From contig JBGURX010000031.1 in assembly GCA_045132235.1 (NCBI GenBank), positions 1 to 16,031 on the forward strand: a stretch of DNA of 16,031 bases, read 5' to 3'. Below, piece by piece: positions 13,001-16,031 of this stretch (the stretch's first letter is position 1; each line of letters begins with the position of its first letter). A model generated the notes under the pieces. That model was not told the origin of the DNA and ran no database searches. It was given only the letters and a program-made list of their open reading frames with translations. The stretch is from UBA1756 sp045132235. GTDB lineage: Bacteria; Bacteroidota; Bacteroidia; Bacteroidales; WCHB1-69. Position numbers and translations under genes: made by a program.

Positions 13001-15929
13001 AGTGAATCCATTTCTCTTCGATGAGTTGGTCGTTGCTGAATATATGCACCAATACTGAAGCATCGTTGATGTAAGAGCCGATGGTGAAATGGATGGTTTC
13101 TCCCACTTCTGCCGATGGGGTGCTGCTTTGCACTTTCAAGGGAGTGAAGACGGCAAAGGTTTTGCTGTCGCTGCGGTTGGTATAGAAGACGTATTCCTCC
13201 TCCACGATGCTGCCGAACGGGTCGGTGGCGGTCAGGATGATTTTGTACGCCCCGTCGGGCTGCTGTTGCAATTCGGGCAGCACGAGCAGCGAGTCGGCCG
13301 GCAGGGTGAGTACACCCCGTTTGATGGTGGCAACCTCTTTCCAACTCTCGGGATGCTCCTCTCCGAAGAAGGCATATTGCGGAAATTGGCTGGCAAGAGC
13401 CGAATCCGCCCGTGGCGATTTGAAGGGCGCGGGTACTATGAACTTCTCCGGCATCTCCAACCTCACCACCCGATAGCTGACGATGGCGGGCTGCGGCTTC
13501 TCGTTCATGTTGACCGCTTTCACCGGGAAGCTTGGAACGCCAAGGCCGGTGGTCACGATTTCGGGGATGCCGGTTTCAAACCGTATGGCTCTGTCGCACA
13601 CATTCACGGAAATTTTTTGTGTATGTGTTTCTCCGCTCTTGTCGGTCACGGTCACGTATATGGTGTATTTCAGTAATGGCCAGTACGAACTGTAGTCACC
13701 TTCCGGTTCGGCGAGGAACGAAATGTGGAAATTTCCCTCTTCGTCGGTGGTGCAGGTACCGTTGGCGATGGTTGTGCTACGATTGAAAATGTAGTAGTCG
13801 TACCATGGGTTGAGCCACCAACCTCTGCTTTGGAATGGGAAAGTCACATTCCTTCCGATGCGGTAGGTTACGGTGGCATCCTGTACGGGATAGCCGGCAT
13901 AGGCGGTCGCTTTTCCGGTTACATGTATCTGTTCGCCCGTGCGGAAACTCTCAGCGGGCTGCTCCATCACCACTTCGTAGGTGGGCCGCTTGTACTCTTC
14001 AACCTTGAAATATTTGCTGCCACAGGCTTTGTCCTTGATGAGAAAATCGATGTGATAGTTGCCCAAAAAAACAGTAGAAGGCAGATCGAACTCTCCTGCT
14101 GCAGAACCGAAACTGTTGGTGGTGACCGTCAGCGTCTGGAGTTTCTGGCCGTTGCCGTCCAGCAAGATGGCTTCCACCGTCTCATCCGCCACAATTTCCG
14201 AGGTGTGTTCGCTCTCTTTCACCACCACTGCTTTCCAATGCACGGTCTGGCCGGGACGGTAGATGGCACGGTCAAGATAAGAATAGACATTATAATTGGG
14301 TTTGTCGGGGCGGGTCCATGTCGGATACGCCCTGATGTCCTCAATTTTGTCCTTTCCCTTGCTTACTGTAAAAGTAACGTATGGGGGCAAATGGGTGAGC
14401 GTGGCGTGCCCGTTGGCATCGGTTTGTCCGGCAGGAACCATCTTGTTGTCTTTCTTTACCGAAATCTTGGCATCGGCCACGGGCTGTCCGTTTTCACGGT
14501 CCATTACGTAAACTTCCATCTGAGATTCGTCATCATCATGCAGCATCTTGTCTTCATGATACAGCACCATTAGCGAGCTTACTCGGAAACCATGGTAGGT
14601 GAAGTCCACATTTTTCAGCGAAGGGGATGACAAGGGTAGCGGCGAGGCGAGAACGATGTATCTCCCGTAGGGTAGTGGTGGAATAGACAGCAGGATGGTG
14701 TCAGTGAGATACAGGTGCTTTGTGCTGATGGGTACAACGGATTTATACACAGCGTTGTATTCTGAAAATTTATTGGCTTTGATTTCAGAAGAAAGATAGG
14801 GCTTTACATAGAGGAAAACGCTGTCGCAGTTGCGGCTGGTAAGACAGATGAGGTTGTCGGTGGGCAGCAACAAGTCGGAAGGGGGAATTGCTGAAGCGGA
14901 AGGCTTTTGAATGTAGGAGATTTTTCCCTTCATGTCTTTGGCTACAGCGGGATTGCTGGTGGCAGTGGCTTCCTGCACCAACTGGTAGTAATGGACGGCT
15001 TTGCAGTATCGGTTGGAATCCTGCGGCTCTGACTCTTTAGTGGCATATAAATTCCCCAATTCCAAGAAAAGAATCCAGGCGAAATCCTCCTGCCCGAAAC
15101 GTTCTTCCAGCCGTTTGAGATACTGCTCTTGAAGGGATGACGTGTTGTGGTCGTCGGAAGTTGTTAAGATGCTTTGATGGAGCTTCAGTTTCCAAACTAA
15201 CAATGCGGTTTTGTCGGTGTCGTTGGCATGAAACCGGAGCAACTCTTGGAAAAGTCGCAGTTTTTGGTAGGTAACTGAGAGCGTGTCTGAAGTATCGAGG
15301 GCGATATTAGGGAAATCATCGGAAAGGTATTGCTCCAGATGCTCTCTGTCAGTTCCATAGATGATTGGGTTATGTCTTCCGATGAAGTCGCTGGCTACCA
15401 GATCGTACAGGGTGGGATAGGCTGTCGTCACACTGAGCAAAGGACAATAAAGGTATGGATCGATGAGAGGCTGGTATGGCTTCGACTGGGCTTGCGACCG
15501 ACGGGCATCCTGCAGCGCCAAAAGGTAGTTCTGTATGATGTCAGCCGACAACCTGTCGTAGTCCCAAGTGAGCCAGTCCGTCTCATCAGCATCGCTGCCG
15601 GCGGTGCGATTTGAGATTCTATATCCCTCTACAGCACGGTAATCTAATTCTGTATTGGCTAAGATGACTCTCCAAATTGCCCGCTCGGCGTACAGTGCCG
15701 GGTTGTTTTTCTCTATTTTCTTGTCGCAAATGCGAATCTGCTTCTGGCATTCGTGGTAAAACGAGTCCATCTGCACGTCATAATCGTACTTCTCCAGCCG
15801 CAACTGCATCTGCTGCAAGGTGGTGGCCAACTGCTGAGGTGTGCGCTGCGCCTGCAAAGGGGTCTGTGAGAACAGCGCGACGACAATCAGTACAAAGATA
15901 ACTGATAAGGAGAAATGTTTGGGTTTCAT
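10074..15929 (-). CDS. Alpha-2-macroglobulin family protein with thioester motif
   Basis: The 1951-residue protein has a standard signal peptide (hydrophobic residues about 8-22, cleavage near LQAQ, 25-28) and no lipobox, so it is exported to the periplasm or beyond. Domains in order: an N-terminal helical region unique to large Bacteroidota members (30-360); a carboxypeptidase-regulatory-like segment (about 470-525); the MG2 domain with RAIYRPGQTVHWKA (554-567); further MG domains; a low-complexity bait-like region (about 1120-1175); the A2M domain beginning RSNFAETAFFFPF (near 1178); and a helical thioester domain with YPYDCHEQ, whose C1406 and Q1409 fit the CxEQ thioester, followed by NADGGWPWF. 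The C-terminal part is beta-rich. Family members trap attacking proteases by covalent capture. No penicillin-binding protein 1C partner is in the window. The start ATG lies 31 bases from a TAnnTTTG box. Confidence 0.92.
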   Translation of the reverse strand: MKPKHFSLSVIFVLIVVALFSQTPLQAQRTPQQLATTLQQMQLRLEKYDYDVQMDSFYHECQKQIRICDKKIEKNNPALYAERAIWRVILANTELDYRAVEGYRISNRTAGSDADETDWLTWDYDRLSADIIQNYLLALQDARRSQAQSKPYQPLIDPYLYCPLLSVTTAYPTLYDLVASDFIGRHNPIIYGTDREHLEQYLSDDFPNIALDTSDTLSVTYQKLRLFQELLRFHANDTDKTALLVWKLKLHQSILTTSDDHNTSSLQEQYLKRLEERFGQEDFAWILFLELGNLYATKESEPQDSNRYCKAVHYYQLVQEATATSNPAVAKDMKGKISYIQKPSASAIPPSDLLLPTDNLICLTSRNCDSVFLYVKPYLSSEIKANKFSEYNAVYKSVVPISTKHLYLTDTILLSIPPLPYGRYIVLASPLPLSSPSLKNVDFTYHGFRVSSLMVLYHEDKMLHDDDESQMEVYVMDRENGQPVADAKISVKKDNKMVPAGQTDANGHATLTHLPPYVTFTVSKGKDKIEDIRAYPTWTRPDKPNYNVYSYLDRAIYRPGQTVHWKAVVVKESEHTSEIVADETVEAILLDGNGQKLQTLTVTTNSFGSAAGEFDLPSTVFLGNYHIDFLIKDKACGSKYFKVEEYKRPTYEVVMEQPAESFRTGEQIHVTGKATAYAGYPVQDATVTYRIGRNVTFPFQSRGWWLNPWYDYYIFNRSTTIANGTCTTDEEGNFHISFLAEPEGDYSSYWPLLKYTIYVTVTDKSGETHTQKISVNVCDRAIRFETGIPEIVTTGLGVPSFPVKAVNMNEKPQPAIVSYRVVRLEMPEKFIVPAPFKSPRADSALASQFPQYAFFGEEHPESWKEVATIKRGVLTLPADSLLVLPELQQQPDGAYKIILTATDPFGSIVEEEYVFYTNRSDSKTFAVFTPLKVQSSTPSAEVGETIHFTIGSYINDASVLVHIFSNDQLIEEKWIHLNQSSATLSYTVQPGQQGVYTCQAHLCHNGTLYTTEETVKVPFSDKKIDVEFVTFRDKLQPGETATVKVRLKDEFHRPLKQAELLCTMYDASLDIFSRNTYSSHFHNTTYNTPWKYSYLSPWKYRIDCLISTRRSECSLPTFFWLYLPEREYFLEEVCLRMDMEMDMETYELKPNIRSSSGVGFGSNDGAAAPQEAEPVSEAPRSNFAETAFFFPFLQTNDKGEIEMEFTLPESLTRWKMLGMSHTQDLRTGTFEKLLVTQKPVMVVPNAPRFLYEGDRLVLSSKIVNTSELSLQGEVDVQFSDPVTGAILSSRSQTLTLAAGSTSTVDYSVDIPMGLSAVAYCVTARLSNGSTTYSDGETNTLPVLSRRQLVTETVPFFITHQGRKTFSLERLRQNSNNLVSCKMQFTPTPQWNVVLALPYLTQYPYDCHEQLFSKLYANALSAHILRTHPNLKTLLNDCRQNHPEALDSKLRQNEELMQVLLSETPWVMEAQQEEQDIQDIFCLFDEEQVKRESAEMVRKIENGQNADGGWPWFAGGKSSSYITEHLLIGTGRLVKQGICQYGNAFLKSSSIQKAITFIDNDIEKDYQYQKKHWPKFKEEYTLGSDILHYLYARSFYPKTSNNRESYQFYKQHLLKEAATLPTFYQKTLAALTLYQWGTAESKALAKSIMLNIKENAQQSEEMGMFWKKEGYGYYWDDALIERQALMMEAFQTILGDEKSVKEMEIWLLQQRRGNHWSTTRATADACYAVFCVGEEEHDVPASITLKICGETRNYADTLQIPVKEDVQGCLDQPEAGDIVLTTTRDGLSYGGVFYQYYADIDSITTTGTDIPLSVERKLYRVESGDKGEQLAPITEGRPLRVGDKVRVRMEIRCDRDLEFVHLKDLRAAAFEPSDGMVSGYRWQDGLGYYQSFRDASVNFFFDQIRRGTYVFEYTLYVTQSGEFSSGYASLQCMYAPEFCAHSANSGKLVIGK
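12498..12521 (-). repeat. Two tandem 12-bp units in the bait-like region
   Basis: On the coding strand ATGGATATGGAG occurs twice in a row, encoding MDMEMDME at residues 1137-1144 of the alpha-2-macroglobulin. It lies in the stretch just before the A2M domain that is expected to be the protease-cleaved bait, a region known to vary quickly. Confidence 0.6.
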
Positions 15930-15959
15930 GGTGAGGTGAGTTTAGAATAATTTCGAAGG

Positions 15960-15967
15960 CAAAAGTA
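15960..15967 (-). promoter_or_regulatory. Bacteroidota -7 promoter box for the alpha-2-macroglobulin gene
   Basis: The minus strand reads TACTTTTG, matching TAnnTTTG, 30 bases before ATG 15929. The -33 region overlaps the first of the TGTGAA half-sites described at 15976-16019. Confidence 0.55.
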
Positions 15968-15975
15968 CACATATT

Positions 15976-16019
15976 TTGTGAATATTTATCCCTTCACAAC
16001 AGAAATGTGAACCTTCACA
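15976..16019. promoter_or_regulatory. Cluster of TTCACA/TGTGAA half-sites upstream of the alpha-2-macroglobulin promoter
   Basis: TTGTGAA (15976-15982) and TTCACAA (15993-15999) form a perfect inverted repeat with a 10-base spacer. TTCACA (15993-15998) also pairs with TGTGAA (16006-16011) across 7 bases, and a further TTCACA lies at 16014-16019. Four half-sites directly upstream of the -7 box suggest a regulator binding site. The spacings differ from the classic CRP site (TGTGA-N6-TCACA), so no regulator is named. Confidence 0.4.
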
Positions 16020-16031
16020 GCTTAATTGTCA

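Noticed and set aside
13725..14573. 282-codon open frame on the plus strand
   Set aside because: It is antisense to the alpha-2-macroglobulin gene and encodes no recognisable motif.
15976..16019. Calling the TGTGA/TCACA sites a CRP binding site
   Set aside because: The half-site spacings (12, 4 or 7 bases depending on pair) do not match TGTGA-N6-TCACA.
1..16031. tRNA, rRNA, riboswitch or CRISPR loci
   Set aside because: Nothing resembling conserved RNA gene sequence or regularly spaced short repeats was seen.

Overview
The window looks like a piece of a Bacteroidota (probably Bacteroidales) chromosome. Evidence: every gene start that can be judged is preceded by the Bacteroidota -7 promoter box TAnnTTTG. 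The window also carries a fused MurF-alanine racemase, a secreted nuclease with a type IX secretion (T9SS) C-terminal signal, and a very large alpha-2-macroglobulin. All three are typical of this phylum. There are no rRNA, tRNA or CRISPR loci.

Left part (1-5215, all leftward) is accessory in character. A very large AT-rich gene runs off the left edge. It encodes a RecQ-family helicase with an N-terminal PD-(D/E)XK nuclease-like domain (at least 998 residues). Next to it is an AAA/STAND-type ATPase with a C-terminal DUF234 nuclease-like domain (3193-4611). The ATPase lies between two imperfect direct repeats (3088-3154 and 4733-4799, 54 of 67 positions identical). Each repeat contains the decayed 3' end of the same unrecognised gene. 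Repeated TTCGCCAA motifs lie in front of both nuclease-like genes. On the right this region ends at a lipoprotein gene that stops after about 54 recognisable residues, as if cut by a rearrangement. This is the most interesting part of the window: two NTPase-nuclease proteins in a repeat-bounded, rearranged stretch, plausible as genome defence or another accessory function, which is not proven here.

Right part (5216-16031) is more GC-rich and housekeeping-like. A 310-base divergent intergenic region leads rightward into an endonuclease I family enzyme with a T9SS sorting domain (5526-7556). This converges, with only two bases between, on leftward murF-alr (7559-10024), which makes the UDP-MurNAc-pentapeptide and D-alanine for the cell wall. 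Upstream of murF-alr, on the same strand, is a 1951-residue alpha-2-macroglobulin with an intact CxEQ thioester motif (10074-15929). Its promoter region at the right edge holds several TTCACA/TGTGAA half-sites.

Together the right part combines cell-wall precursor synthesis, envelope protection and extracellular DNA digestion. The left part is accessory DNA-processing machinery. All functions are read from sequence motifs alone.
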